DNA of 14,763 nt from CAZNVG01 sp964576475 (GTDB lineage Bacteria > Patescibacteriota > Saccharimonadia > Saccharimonadales > CAZNVG01), in the NCBI GenBank assembly GCA_964576475.1, contig CAZNVG010000025.1, positions 1-14,763 on the forward strand, read 5' to 3'. Numbering within the stretch: the stretch's first letter is position 1; each line of letters starts with the position of its first letter. Below the pieces are notes generated by a model. The model was given only the letters and a program-made list of their open reading frames with translations, was not told where the DNA came from and ran no database searches. Shown here in pieces: positions 5,902 to 13,127 of the stretch. Position numbers and translations under genes: made by a program.

Positions 5902-6360
5902 ATGAACGAGAGTAGTCCGGAACAACCCAATAGCCAGCTCGACCCGCTTACAGGGTCTTTCGCCGAAAGAGAGAAAAGCACCGTAGTAATGTTTGGACTC
6001 ATGGCGGAGCGAATAGCAGGCAAGAGCTTGAGATTAGACGCAACTTTCCATGAAATTGAAGATCTTGGAAACGGCGAGTTGGTGAGGTCGCCAATCGCAA
6101 TAAGTGGTGAAGTTTTGGAATACGATATAGATGTTGACGGCTCACCGGCGCTTAAGGTTTTAGTTTGGGAGGAATCATTTACTGCAAACGAGTTGTCTTT
6201 TGAGCCGCCTGCAGATTTTATGCAAGATGAGCCTGATGAGCTGAGGAGATACTCTGAATGGCACAACAGCGAGCGAGTGAGCATGGAGCCGGCTGAATTA
6301 ATCAGGCAGATTAAGTATGGCAATATAGAGGGTCTTATCTTGTCTACGCGACGAGTCTAG
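5902..6360 (+). CDS. Orphan acidic protein (152 aa)
   Basis: No family was recognised. The 152-residue product is acidic, soluble-looking and lacks signal or membrane segments. Residues 1-30 are polar and probably flexible (SSPEQPNSQLD). The middle has alternating strand-like stretches (ISGEVLEYDIDVDG, ALKVLVWEE), and the C-terminal half is helical and charged, ending SMEPAELIRQIKYGNIEGLI. The start at 5902 is the first usable one: the ATG at 5886 reads only nine codons before a stop. No good ribosome site is visible, and a -10-like TGCTATTTT lies 6 nt upstream, so the mRNA may be leaderless. A 142-codon frame on the opposite strand covers almost the same bases but gives a low-complexity Ser-rich protein and is probably a shadow. 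Confidence 0.6.
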   Translation: MNESSPEQPNSQLDPLTGSFAEREKSTVVMFGLMAERIAGKSLRLDATFHEIEDLGNGELVRSPIAISGEVLEYDIDVDGSPALKVLVWEESFTANELSFEPPADFMQDEPDELRRYSEWHNSERVSMEPAELIRQIKYGNIEGLILSTRRV

Positions 6361-6370
6361 TTGGGTATAT

Positions 6371-6417
6371 CTTCATTCGCAAGCAGTAGCGCGCGCTGGT
6401 ATCATAAGTGAATGAAG
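6371..6417. repeat. Inverted repeat CTTCATTC...GAATGAAG enclosing a GC palindrome
   Basis: Perfect 8-nt arms at 6371-6378 and 6410-6417 enclose a 31-nt segment with the palindrome AGCGCGCGCT (6388-6397). It lies between the stop at 6360 and the gene at 6467. It may be a terminator-like RNA structure or a binding site. No T-run follows. Confidence 0.35.
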
Positions 6418-6466
6418 AATAGGCTTATAGTAAATAAACCCGAACTTTACGTTTGGTAAGGTAGTT

Positions 6467-6844
6467 ATGAAAAACCCTGTTGCCGAGAGTGTTGATATGT
6501 ATATAGAGACAGCCGAGCCAGAGGCAAAGACTACATTAGTCGCACTACGTTCGATAATGCAATCTGCCGCTCCAGAAGCCGAAGAGGGAATAAGTTGGGG
6601 TGTGCCTTTTTACAAATACCACGGAATGCTTGGTGGTTTCTCGGTGTTTAAAAAACATGCAACAATAGGTCTGGCCTTTGAGCTTACTCCAAAAGCTCGC
6701 GAAGAATTAGAAGCAAAAGGGTACAAGACGGGCAGCAAAACAGTGCAAGTACGATTTGATCAAGACGTATCCAATGCAGTGCTGAGTAAAATAATCAAAG
6801 CTAAAGCGTTGGCAAATAAAGCCGCTGCTTCTCAAGCCGAGTAA
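6467..6844 (+). CDS. DUF1801 (YdhG-like) family protein
   Basis: The 125-residue protein fits the DUF1801 fold, a small alpha/beta domain sometimes called YdhG- or iron-chaperone-like, with no firmly known reaction. Signs are the N-terminal helix with MYIETAEPEAKTTLVALRSIM, then EEGISWGVPFYKYHG (about 43-57), KKHATIGLAF, and a C-terminal helical part rich in Lys and Ala. A second, diverged member lies at 8819-9208 on the minus strand. The start at 6467 follows AAGG within TAAGGTAG, a modest ribosome site. The VOC protein gene starts 77 nt later on the same strand, and the two may be co-expressed. It is cytoplasmic by appearance. Confidence 0.75.
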   Translation: MKNPVAESVDMYIETAEPEAKTTLVALRSIMQSAAPEAEEGISWGVPFYKYHGMLGGFSVFKKHATIGLAFELTPKAREELEAKGYKTGSKTVQVRFDQDVSNAVLSKIIKAKALANKAAASQAE

Positions 6845-6921
6845 TAGGTCATGTAGTAAATCCGATAGCACCTCATATAGTTTGTGAAACAATAGAGTCA
6901 TAAAAGTAAGCGGGGAGCAGC

Positions 6922-7383
6922 ATGCTACAGAAAATTACACCCAACCTATGGTTTGACGGAAATGCGAAGGAGGCTGTCGACTTCTATGTTACGGTTTTCC
7001 CTAACAGCAAAATTAATTCGATTGAGTATTATCCTACGAGCGAAGCAGAAGGATTGGCTGACTTTCAAAAAGACCTCGCAGGTAAGGTACTCATGGTAGA
7101 TTTTGAGCTAAACGGTAATCCATTTATCGCTATAAATGCAGGGTCAGAGTTTAAATTTAACGAGGCAGTGTCGTTTCTTATATCATGTGATGATCAAGAA
7201 GAGATAGATCATTATTGGGGGCAACTATCGAAGGTTCCGCAGGCAGAGCAGTGTGGCTGGTGTAAAGATCAGTTCGGACTTAGCTGGCAAATTAATCCAT
7301 CAAATATGGGCGAGCTGATGAGTAGGCCTGGTGCTTTTGCAAAGATGATGCAGATGAAGAAGATAGAAATAGATAAATTTTAA
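6922..7383 (+). CDS. VOC superfamily protein (PhnB / 3-dmu-9_3-mt type)
   Basis: The 153-residue product opens with ITPNLWFDGNAKEAVDFY and has FELNGNPFIAINAG and GWCKDQFGLSWQINP, the usual landmarks of PhnB-like vicinal-oxygen-chelate proteins. VOC enzymes use paired beta-alpha-beta-beta-beta modules to bind a metal and a small substrate; glyoxalases and resistance proteins belong here. This subgroup has mostly unknown substrates, so no reaction is claimed. GGGGAG at 6911-6916 is a well-placed ribosome site. It follows the DUF1801 gene, and a second VOC protein occurs at 10035-10451. The two are clearly of the same family but diverged, so this is an old duplication or two acquisitions rather than a recent tandem copy. 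Confidence 0.85.
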   Translation: MLQKITPNLWFDGNAKEAVDFYVTVFPNSKINSIEYYPTSEAEGLADFQKDLAGKVLMVDFELNGNPFIAINAGSEFKFNEAVSFLISCDDQEEIDHYWGQLSKVPQAEQCGWCKDQFGLSWQINPSNMGELMSRPGAFAKMMQMKKIEIDKF

Positions 7384-7416
7384 GATACTTCATCTGTAAC
7401 TTAACCAAAAAGATAT

Positions 7417-7431
7417 CTAGTAAATTACTAG
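7417..7431. promoter_or_regulatory. Operator-like inverted repeat CTAGTAA-A-TTACTAG
   Basis: Two perfect 7-nt arms flank a single A, 63 nt before the DUF1996 gene. The following T-run is short and the stem would have a 1-nt loop, so it suits a DNA-binding site for a dimeric regulator better than an RNA hairpin. TATGCT at 7450-7455 is a possible -10 just downstream. Confidence 0.35.
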
Positions 7432-7493
7432 TAGTAAGCTTTTTATGGTTATGCTAACATCTAGTTAATAAACCTATCTAAGTATTCTGAAAC

Positions 7494-8762
7494 ATGAAAG
7501 CAACCAAAAACAAAGCCTACCAATCTAAACACGATAATGTAGACGCTAAAGCATATAGACGAAATCGATCGATAATGGAACTGGTTAAGAGTCCAGTAGT
7601 TATTCTGTCGGTCGTAGTAGTAGTCGGTCTGGTTTTATTGGTCTCAGCCCGTGCTGCTTCAGTCAGAAAATCGGTGCGGTTTAGTTTGAGTAGTTCTTCC
7701 ACAGACGGTGGATATACTTTCACAGATTCTAATATCGATGTTGCGAAGTGGCTACAACCGGAAGCGATACCGATATTGAATCCCGCAGAGGGTAGCTGGC
7801 CACAGGGATCGTTAGGTAACTTTCGTATTCTTTGTTGGGCATCACATTTAAATTACGACGATCCAATTATGTACCCCGAAGACAAGTATCCTAACGGCCA
7901 AGGCCAAGGAAAAGCGCACCTCCACCTATTCTTTGGAAACAGAAGCACCAACTATCAGACAACACCGGCAAATATCACAACGAAAGGCGAAGGTTCGTGT
8001 CAGGGTGGTCCACTTAATAGGTCGGCTTATTGGATTCCTGCCCTGCTAGACAAGAATAATAAGGCTCGCATACCGTTCACGACAGTGTTCTACTATAAGA
8101 CTCAAGGGGTAGATAAAAGTACTGTGCAGGCGCTGCCAACAGGCTTACGAATGATTACTGGCAAGCCTAATGCTGTGAGTCCTCAGAACAACTGGCGAAT
8201 TAAGTGGATTTGTCTCGGCGGCACAAATGCTGGAGTGACCTCGGACCTCATTCCGAAATGTGATGTTGGCTCAAAGCTTAAGCTACAGTTACTATTTCCA
8301 CAATGCGGAGCTCGAAACTCTGACGGCACTCCTGTTCTAGATTCGACCGATCACCAGAGTCACATGACATACCAAGATGACTACTATCATACCTGTCCTG
8401 CAACACATCCGATTGTTTACCCAGAAATTTCGTTAAACATCATCTGGAACAACACGGACACTACAACCGACGGCTGGTACATTTCGTCAGACAGGATGAC
8501 TATGCCGGATGGTACCCGCATGAATGTACCTGGCGGAACTACCACTCACGCTGACTGGTTCATGGGGTGGAAACCTGAGATTATGCAAACCTTTGTAAAT
8601 AGATGTCTGCACGAGGGCAGAAACAGTAATCAAGGAAACTTGTGTGACGGTACGAGATTGAAGATGATATCCGGTCCAAATGGGGGTGAATATACAGGCC
8701 CACAAATCGTCGATCCACCGGTGGCACCAAATGGCCAGGTAGACATGACTGCGACGTTCTAG
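7494..8762 (+). CDS. Membrane-anchored DUF1996 protein
   Basis: This 422-residue protein has a basic N-terminus, one membrane helix (about residues 33-50, mostly Val/Leu) and an extracellular DUF1996 domain. Landmarks of that domain are AHLHLFFGNR at 141-150 (the family's H-x-H-x-F-F-G-N motif), the SAYWIP stretch, LLFPQCGARNSDG, DHQSHMTY, and CPATHPIVYPEISLNIIW. DUF1996 is known mainly from fungi and actinobacteria as a secreted domain of unknown activity, and its conserved histidines suggest metal binding. The cysteines (for example in RILCW and GEGSCQGG) may form disulfides outside the cell. There is no ribosome site. TATTCT (7483-7488) lies 5 nt before the ATG, and an inverted repeat is at 7417-7431. 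It stands alone, facing the minus-strand DUF1801 gene. Confidence 0.85.
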   Translation: MKATKNKAYQSKHDNVDAKAYRRNRSIMELVKSPVVILSVVVVVGLVLLVSARAASVRKSVRFSLSSSSTDGGYTFTDSNIDVAKWLQPEAIPILNPAEGSWPQGSLGNFRILCWASHLNYDDPIMYPEDKYPNGQGQGKAHLHLFFGNRSTNYQTTPANITTKGEGSCQGGPLNRSAYWIPALLDKNNKARIPFTTVFYYKTQGVDKSTVQALPTGLRMITGKPNAVSPQNNWRIKWICLGGTNAGVTSDLIPKCDVGSKLKLQLLFPQCGARNSDGTPVLDSTDHQSHMTYQDDYYHTCPATHPIVYPEISLNIIWNNTDTTTDGWYISSDRMTMPDGTRMNVPGGTTTHADWFMGWKPEIMQTFVNRCLHEGRNSNQGNLCDGTRLKMISGPNGGEYTGPQIVDPPVAPNGQVDMTATF

Positions 8763-8818
8763 AGTATTTGTACTTAGTCGAGCTTTAGCTTTTCCTTACA
8801 ATTACAGCTGCACTGAAG

Positions 8819-9208
8819 TTAAGAGATTCTATTAAGAACGCCCTTGTGCTTGACGATGTTTTTGTAGTCCCACTGGATTTTCTCGGACTTTTCTAACCAT
8901 CGTCGGAGAGCGTCGATATCTATTTGCGATTCGTCTGTGAAGCGTACCTCAGCTGCTTTGAATGAACCCTCTGCTTGTAGTCCTTTTTCATCAAAAGATT
9001 GACCGCTCCAAAACAATAGTCGTATGCAATCTTTTAGTGCGTCATACCCTACTACTGGATTGCCTTCAATGAACCAGACGGGTGCACCATGCCATATCTT
9101 ATTCTCAGCTTTGGGTAGTGCCTGTGTAATTTCTCGCGCTAAAAGCTCACAAATATTCTTTCGATCAGTTGTCTGGGCGTTGTTGTAATCCTGTATATCT
9201 TGCTGCAT
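8819..9208 (-). CDS. Second DUF1801 family protein
   Basis: The 129-residue product resembles DUF1801: an N-terminal helix, then KIWHGAPVWFIEGNPVVGY (the W-G/H-x-P-x-(F/W) landmark), IRLLFWSG, and a C-terminal basic helix (YKNIVKHKGVLN). It has diverged widely from the protein at 6467, and the substrate is unknown. It has its own promoter in the 45-nt gap after the HAD gene: TTGTCG (+ strand 9241-9246) and TACTAT (9218-9223) with a 17-nt spacer, the -10 ending 9 nt before the ATG. There is no good ribosome site. The gene is convergent with the DUF1996 gene, with 56 nt between the two stops and no clear terminator there. Confidence 0.75.
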   Translation of the reverse strand: MQQDIQDYNNAQTTDRKNICELLAREITQALPKAENKIWHGAPVWFIEGNPVVGYDALKDCIRLLFWSGQSFDEKGLQAEGSFKAAEVRFTDESQIDIDALRRWLEKSEKIQWDYKNIVKHKGVLNRIS

Positions 9209-9217
9209 CGTACTTCT

Positions 9218-9246
9218 ATAGTACGTGCTCGGTCATTTAGCGACAA
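9218..9246 (-). promoter_or_regulatory. Promoter of the second DUF1801 gene
   Basis: Read on the minus strand, TTGTCG (9246-9241), a 17-nt spacer and TACTAT (9223-9218) match the sigma-70 consensus at 4 of 6 positions each. The start would be near 9211, so the leader is a few bases at most. Confidence 0.45.
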
Positions 9247-9253
9247 GACTACG

Positions 9254-9994
9254 TTAGTCCGTAAAGAACAACTTTTGAAAATCGCCATGCGTCGGTGTAA
9301 TTCTGGACGGACGTTGATCGGGTGGAAAATTAGCCAGTTGTTCACTCGTGTGTGTAGTCGTTAAAGCTATGACTTCTGCAATACCAGCTTGTCGCGCTGA
9401 AACTACGCCAGCGTGTGCATCTTCTAAAGCGATGAACCTGTCAGGTGTGACATCCAGTCTATCAAGAGCAAGGTTGTACGCCTCTGGGTCGGGCTTAAGG
9501 CATGTTACGGATTCTCGCCCAACGATAATGGTAGGATCAAACATGTCCAACAGACCGTGCCGTTTTAAATAGGGAATAACTTCCTCTTGTACTGGTGCGG
9601 TGGTAACGATAGTGATTTTGCCATCCAAACTATCGTGTAAGTCGCGGATTGTTTCGAGAGCTCCGGGAACAGGGTCAAAGCCGTGTTGCGCCTTATCCCA
9701 ATAAATCTCATTGCGCCTGTCCACTACATGTTGCACTGTATCGCGCTCACTGACGAAGTCAATGATAATACCAGCCTGGAGCATGACCCAGCCAATTATC
9801 TCAATAGCATGTGAGCCGTGATGGTGTGCTTCGGCATGAATTGAGTTGTCGATTAAAGCGTAGCGCTCATCAGCTAATTCTTCCGCAACGCTCAAAAACG
9901 ATTCAAGTCTAGATTGTGTCATCGCAGCACGAGTATCGGCAATTGTGCCATCAAAATCTAGCCCGGCCGCACCAAAACTTTCGATTAACTTCAT
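9254..9994 (-). CDS. HAD-superfamily phosphatase/phosphoglucomutase-like hydrolase
   Basis: All four HAD motifs are present in this 246-residue protein: DFDGT with nucleophile Asp13 and acid/base Asp15, Thr131 in ITIVTTA, Lys167 in CLKPDPEAY, and the acidic pair Glu191-Asp192 in LEDAHAG. This is the pattern of phosphoglycolate phosphatase or beta-phosphoglucomutase-type HAD enzymes with a helical cap between motifs I and II. The cap contains an unusual HAEAHHHGSH run (53-62), which might bind metal. The reaction is hydrolysis or transfer of a phosphate from a small molecule, and the substrate cannot be told. The -10-like TACTAT (+ strand 9999-10004) ends 4 nt before the ATG and there is no ribosome site. 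It lies upstream of the DUF1801 gene but that gene has its own promoter. Confidence 0.85.
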   Translation of the reverse strand: MKLIESFGAAGLDFDGTIADTRAAMTQSRLESFLSVAEELADERYALIDNSIHAEAHHHGSHAIEIIGWVMLQAGIIIDFVSERDTVQHVVDRRNEIYWDKAQHGFDPVPGALETIRDLHDSLDGKITIVTTAPVQEEVIPYLKRHGLLDMFDPTIIVGRESVTCLKPDPEAYNLALDRLDVTPDRFIALEDAHAGVVSARQAGIAEVIALTTTHTSEQLANFPPDQRPSRITPTHGDFQKLFFTD

Positions 9995-10034
9995 AAGTAT
10001 AGTATGTCACGAAAACAGACTAAACTCAAATTCG

Positions 10035-10451
10035 CTACGACGTCGCACCTGCAATGTTAACCATCCAAAAGATACCAAACTTGTCAGTAACCATGCCAAA
10101 GGTATCACCCCACGGTGCCTTTGTTAGTGGTTCGGCAATTGTGCCGCCTTCGGCCAGCTTGTTGAAATAACCTGTAAGTTCAGATTCATTATCACCACTG
10201 AGCGAGATACTGATGTTTGTGCCAGGCTTATAAGGCATGCCGTCAGGAACATCCGATGCCATGAGAACCATGCCGTTATCTGCCGTAAGCATTGCGTGCA
10301 TAATTTGATCCGCGTCTGCTTGGTTGGCAGCCATTCCTCCCTCACGAAAAGTCGTCATTTCAAGTTTGCCGCCAAATACTGACTCGTAAAACTCCACCGC
10401 CTGCTTCGCGTTACCTTTAAAGTTGATATATGGATTTAGTCTAGATTGCAT
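10035..10451 (-). CDS. Second VOC superfamily protein (PhnB type)
   Basis: The 138-residue protein starts LNPYINFKGNAKQAVEFYESVFGG and has ISISLSGDNESELTGYF and FGMVTDKFGIFWMVN, a textbook PhnB-like VOC layout. These proteins form dimers with a metal site in a barrel, but the substrate of this one is unknown. It is closer to the family norm than the VOC protein at 6922. GGAG in the leader, 8 nt before the ATG (10451), is a fair ribosome site, and TATAAA lies a little further upstream. The stop is 40 nt before the HAD gene's start on the same strand, so co-transcription is possible although the HAD gene has its own -10. Confidence 0.9.
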   Translation of the reverse strand: MQSRLNPYINFKGNAKQAVEFYESVFGGKLEMTTFREGGMAANQADADQIMHAMLTADNGMVLMASDVPDGMPYKPGTNISISLSGDNESELTGYFNKLAEGGTIAEPLTKAPWGDTFGMVTDKFGIFWMVNIAGATS

Positions 10452-10496
10452 AACAGTTGCTCCGATTTATATGACTATAGTGTACCGCAGAACTAA

Positions 10497-11270
10497 CTAG
10501 TAAATATACGAAAAGCTACCAGCGGACGCCGTGCGAGAACTTGTAATGCCAACACCCTTGTAGTTCATTTCACTTACTAGAATTGTGCCATCACCATTAA
10601 CTGCTTCGACATACACGACATGCATTCCCTGTTGACCGATGGCGCCTGCGCGGGGAGTTGACCCGGTTGCGATGCCTTGAGCACTTGCCCGTGCGACCCA
10701 TGTGTTCGCGTTGCCGAGATTATTTGGTAGATCAGGACGACGAGATTTTGCATACCATGTGCAATAACCAAAGCTGTACGTGTTGCCGGATGACGAGCCT
10801 CTTGCAGCGGTAGGTTGTTTTGTAGATGCCTGCACCACCTTGGTCGTTTGTGTGTTTGGTTGTTTTGGGGTGGAAACGGATTTCTCCTGCGCAGGCGGTA
10901 TTCGTGCCGCAAGTTCTTCATCGGGTAAAGGAACGACTAGTTTTTCCCCAATGTTCAGCACATCTGGATCCACAATTTGTGTGTTTTTATCATACAATCT
11001 TTGCCAAGTTGTTTTTTGCAATTCAGCGATTTTGATAAGCGATTCACCACTTTGGACAATGTGAACAACAGGCTCGACTTTGACGGGTTCCGCTACAACG
11101 ACTTCTTGCTGCGTCGCTACTTCGGGTTGCGTTGCTTCCACTTGCTGAGTAGTTGCAATCTGCTTAGTTGCTAATAGTGACTCAAGCGATAGTGCCTGAG
11201 TCTTTTGCGTACCTGCACTTAAACAGAGTACGCACAATAATAGGCCGGTCGGTATGACTGGTATACGCAT
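10497..11270 (-). CDS. Secreted LysM-CHAP peptidoglycan hydrolase
   Basis: This 257-residue protein has an N-terminal signal sequence (hydrophobic to about residue 20, likely cleaved near TQA), a Thr/Gln/Val-rich spacer, one LysM domain (69-114, VVHIVQSGESL...NIGEKLVVP) that binds glycan chains, a Pro/Thr/Gln-rich linker, and a C-terminal CHAP domain (about 163-257). The CHAP residues are Cys170 in GYCTWYA, His217 in GMHVVYVEAV and Glu234/Asn236 in SEMNY, giving a cysteine peptidase or amidase. It should act on peptidoglycan, for example in growth, division or attack on a host cell's wall. The ribosome site AGGAGGG is strong (+ strand 11279-11285), 8 nt before the ATG. A promoter at 11380-11407 gives a leader of about 100 nt. 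Confidence 0.9.
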   Translation of the reverse strand: MRIPVIPTGLLLCVLCLSAGTQKTQALSLESLLATKQIATTQQVEATQPEVATQQEVVVAEPVKVEPVVHIVQSGESLIKIAELQKTTWQRLYDKNTQIVDPDVLNIGEKLVVPLPDEELAARIPPAQEKSVSTPKQPNTQTTKVVQASTKQPTAARGSSSGNTYSFGYCTWYAKSRRPDLPNNLGNANTWVARASAQGIATGSTPRAGAIGQQGMHVVYVEAVNGDGTILVSEMNYKGVGITSSRTASAGSFSYIY

Positions 11271-11379
11271 TTAAATATCCCTCCTAGAGAACGATTTCTA
11301 TGCAAAATATGAGCGGAAGTAATATAGGTTCGCTCAAAATGCGTCTTTTCCACCTCACGTGTAAAAGGCACAAGTTCTC

Positions 11380-11407
11380 ATACTACATAAGTATTATTTT
11401 GAGTCAA
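11380..11407 (-). promoter_or_regulatory. Promoter of the LysM-CHAP gene
   Basis: On the minus strand TTGACT (11407-11402, 5 of 6 to consensus), a 16-nt spacer and TAGTAT (11385-11380) are present. The start would be near 11373. The leader contains one short hairpin (GAGCG at 11311-11315 with CGCTC at 11331-11335) upstream of the ribosome site. Confidence 0.5.
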
Positions 11408-11551
11408 ATTCTTATGGTAATAACAGATGAGTAATTATGTTGTAGTTCAAACAACGAAATTTACAATTGCGACGTATTTGTGCCATTTTGACGACTATGT
11501 ATTTTGATCTTCGTTTGCTTATTAGCGAGTTGTCGACATCTATAGTTTTGC

Positions 11552-11581
11552 GTGACGTTTTATCTCTATTCAACGTATACG
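11552..11581 (+). promoter_or_regulatory. Promoter of the gene at 11588
   Basis: GTGACG (11552-11557, 4 of 6), an 18-nt spacer and TATACG (11576-11581) are present, with the -10 ending 6 nt before ATG 11588. This places the in-frame GTG at 11552 inside the -35 box, which argues that the real start is the ATG. Confidence 0.45.
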
Positions 11582-11587
11582 TCTATA

Positions 11588-12451
11588 ATGAATTTCGTGC
11601 AACATACACAAAATACTCTCGATAAATATATTCCCTATGACAAATCGTGGCTTATTCGCATGGGGGTGCTGAACCTTTTGCATGGTTTTCGAGACACAGA
11701 GGACTTTATTGCCAAGCAGTCAGAGTCGCTTGGTGCTGATATTGATGCTTTGGCACGAGCGAGCGCTCAATGGCGAACAGGTCAGCCGATTGAAGTGGGC
11801 GAGTCGGGGACGTTGTATCGTTTTCTGCAGTATGCCGCATGGAAACGCGGTAGTGACGCGAAGTTCGTAAAATCAGGAACTTTGCAAAGCAGAACAATCT
11901 ATAACAAACCAGATGTAGTTACAATGTCGCTAAAAAATCTACTCACACTTGATAATGGTACTTCTCAATGGGCGAGCATAGCAGTGCTCATGGGAAACGA
12001 TGACCCAAAACCCACCCCAATGCCATATAAGCTCGGACTGACATATGAAGCATTAGAGCACTGGAAGAATTCTCGAAATGCTGGGCGTACTTGGCAGGCA
12101 CGCAAAGATGCGACCATTGCCCGCCAGGCCGATGCGTATGTGGGTTGGTTGCGAACCGGCAAGATGAATTTTAAGCCTGAGCAGGCAGAGGATTATTGTT
12201 TTGCAAGAGCTTTTGGCATCCTGAGCGCAGCCGAAGGTGAAGCGCTGTGGCCAAGTCTGCGCTTGCACGAGAGTGACAGGATTGTTGAAATGGAGAACGC
12301 TCTATCGCAGAGCGAAGTATCCTCAAAAGATCATCGAGTCGTGCAAGCTGTCGCAATGAAAAAACACGACGAAGTTACATTTTTATACCCAGAATGCGTC
12401 ACCAAGAGTTGGCCAAAATTCTGGGACTGGTTTACAGCAGTCGAGCGCTAA
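11588..12451 (+). CDS. Conserved-looking protein of unknown function (about 287 aa)
   Basis: I cannot name a family with confidence. The start is set at ATG 11588 because the upstream GTG at 11552 falls in the promoter; no ribosome site precedes the ATG. The stretch VGESGTLYRFLQYAAWK (about residues 70-86) faintly resembles the GT-x-x-R-F region of EPSP synthase-type folds. Downstream are LDNGTSQWASIAVLMGND, PYKLGLTYEALEHW, KPQ/PEQAEDYCFARAFG-like stretches, LRLHESDRIVEMENAL, and SSKDHRVVQAVAMKK. Dense patches of Trp, Arg and acidic residues look like an enzyme's conserved core, and HESDRI-x-x-M followed by DHR resembles the LxxKESDR-x-x-x and DHR motifs of EPSP synthase-family enzymes. Residues 260-287 are aromatic. 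It is cytoplasmic and stands alone before a HAD gene. The EPSP-like fold is inference. Confidence 0.6.
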   Translation: MNFVQHTQNTLDKYIPYDKSWLIRMGVLNLLHGFRDTEDFIAKQSESLGADIDALARASAQWRTGQPIEVGESGTLYRFLQYAAWKRGSDAKFVKSGTLQSRTIYNKPDVVTMSLKNLLTLDNGTSQWASIAVLMGNDDPKPTPMPYKLGLTYEALEHWKNSRNAGRTWQARKDATIARQADAYVGWLRTGKMNFKPEQAEDYCFARAFGILSAAEGEALWPSLRLHESDRIVEMENALSQSEVSSKDHRVVQAVAMKKHDEVTFLYPECVTKSWPKFWDWFTAVER

Positions 12452-12461
12452 ATTTATAGGA

Positions 12462-12470
12462 TGCTACAAT
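12462..12470 (+). promoter_or_regulatory. Extended -10 (TGCTACAAT) of the gene at 12477
   Basis: TGC-TACAAT ends 6 nt before the ATG. No clear -35 and no ribosome site are seen. The start point would fall on or next to the start codon. Confidence 0.5.
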
Positions 12471-12476
12471 ACATCG

Positions 12477-13127
12477 ATGAGCTTTAAAGCGATTGGTTTT
12501 GACTACGGTGGTGTCATAAATGGAAGGCCAGGCACAACATTTACTCATGCAATTTGCGCGATCATTGGCGTTAATCCTGAGGAGTATCGATCGGCATATT
12601 TCGCACACAATAGAGGATTTAACACAGGAACCTTGAAGAGCGAAAAAGCATTATGGTCGGCCGTGCTTTCAGACTTAGACAAGATGCAATTTATCGATGA
12701 AGTTATGCGACTGTCTTCTGAATTACGAACCGGAATTGCGATTAATGAGCGTGTTTTGTCATTGGTCGACTATTTGCGAGCCAGTGGCTACAAAGTGGGG
12801 CTGCTGAGCAATAACTCATTGTCTGCCGCAAATGACATGCGAGCTGAAAAACTAGATACGCACTTTGACGTATTTATTGTTTCGGCAGAAGTCGGATTGA
12901 TGAAACCAGACAAGGAAATATACACACTTTTTGCAGATAAGTTGGGAGTCAGTCTAGGAGAACTTATATTTATCGATGACTCTACAAAAAGCCTAAGTTC
13001 TGCTGCTGACTGTGGATATACACCAGTACTGTTTACTTCATACGAGCAGCTCGTTGACCAGCTAAAAAACCTAGCTATTCTCAGCAGAGACTACGACACC
13101 CATACCGGTGAGCAGGCCGCGAAGTAA
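12477..13127 (+). CDS. HAD-IA-type hydrolase with DxG variant of motif I
   Basis: The 216-residue protein contains HAD landmarks: nucleophile Asp9 in GFDYGGVI, Ser111 in LLSNNS, Lys143 in LMKPDKEIY, and the acidic pair Asp167-Asp168 in FIDDST. Motif I reads Asp-x-Gly, not Asp-x-Asp, which is a known variant in YihX-like and related HAD-IA proteins; the usual acid/base Asp is absent. The cap lies between residues 15 and 85. It is a small-molecule phosphatase-type protein of unknown substrate, cytoplasmic. The -10-like TGCTACAAT ends 6 nt before the ATG and no ribosome site is present. The last 57 bases overlap the tail of the minus-strand gene at 13071, and the C-terminal residues from about 198 lie beyond the HAD core. 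Confidence 0.85.
   Translation: MSFKAIGFDYGGVINGRPGTTFTHAICAIIGVNPEEYRSAYFAHNRGFNTGTLKSEKALWSAVLSDLDKMQFIDEVMRLSSELRTGIAINERVLSLVDYLRASGYKVGLLSNNSLSAANDMRAEKLDTHFDVFIVSAEVGLMKPDKEIYTLFADKLGVSLGELIFIDDSTKSLSSAADCGYTPVLFTSYEQLVDQLKNLAILSRDYDTHTGEQAAK

Noticed and set aside
5895..6323. Minus-strand frame of 142 codons
   Set aside because: Ser-rich low-complexity shadow of the plus-strand gene at 5902, with no start signals.
11287..11379. GAGAAC and GTTCTC complementary pair flanking the LysM-CHAP leader
   Set aside because: The upstream arm lies before the predicted transcript start (near 11373), so it would not be in the RNA.
11552..11587. GTG at 11552 as the start of the gene at 11588
   Set aside because: It overlaps a -35-like box, and a -10 sits between it and the ATG; the extra 12 residues look random.
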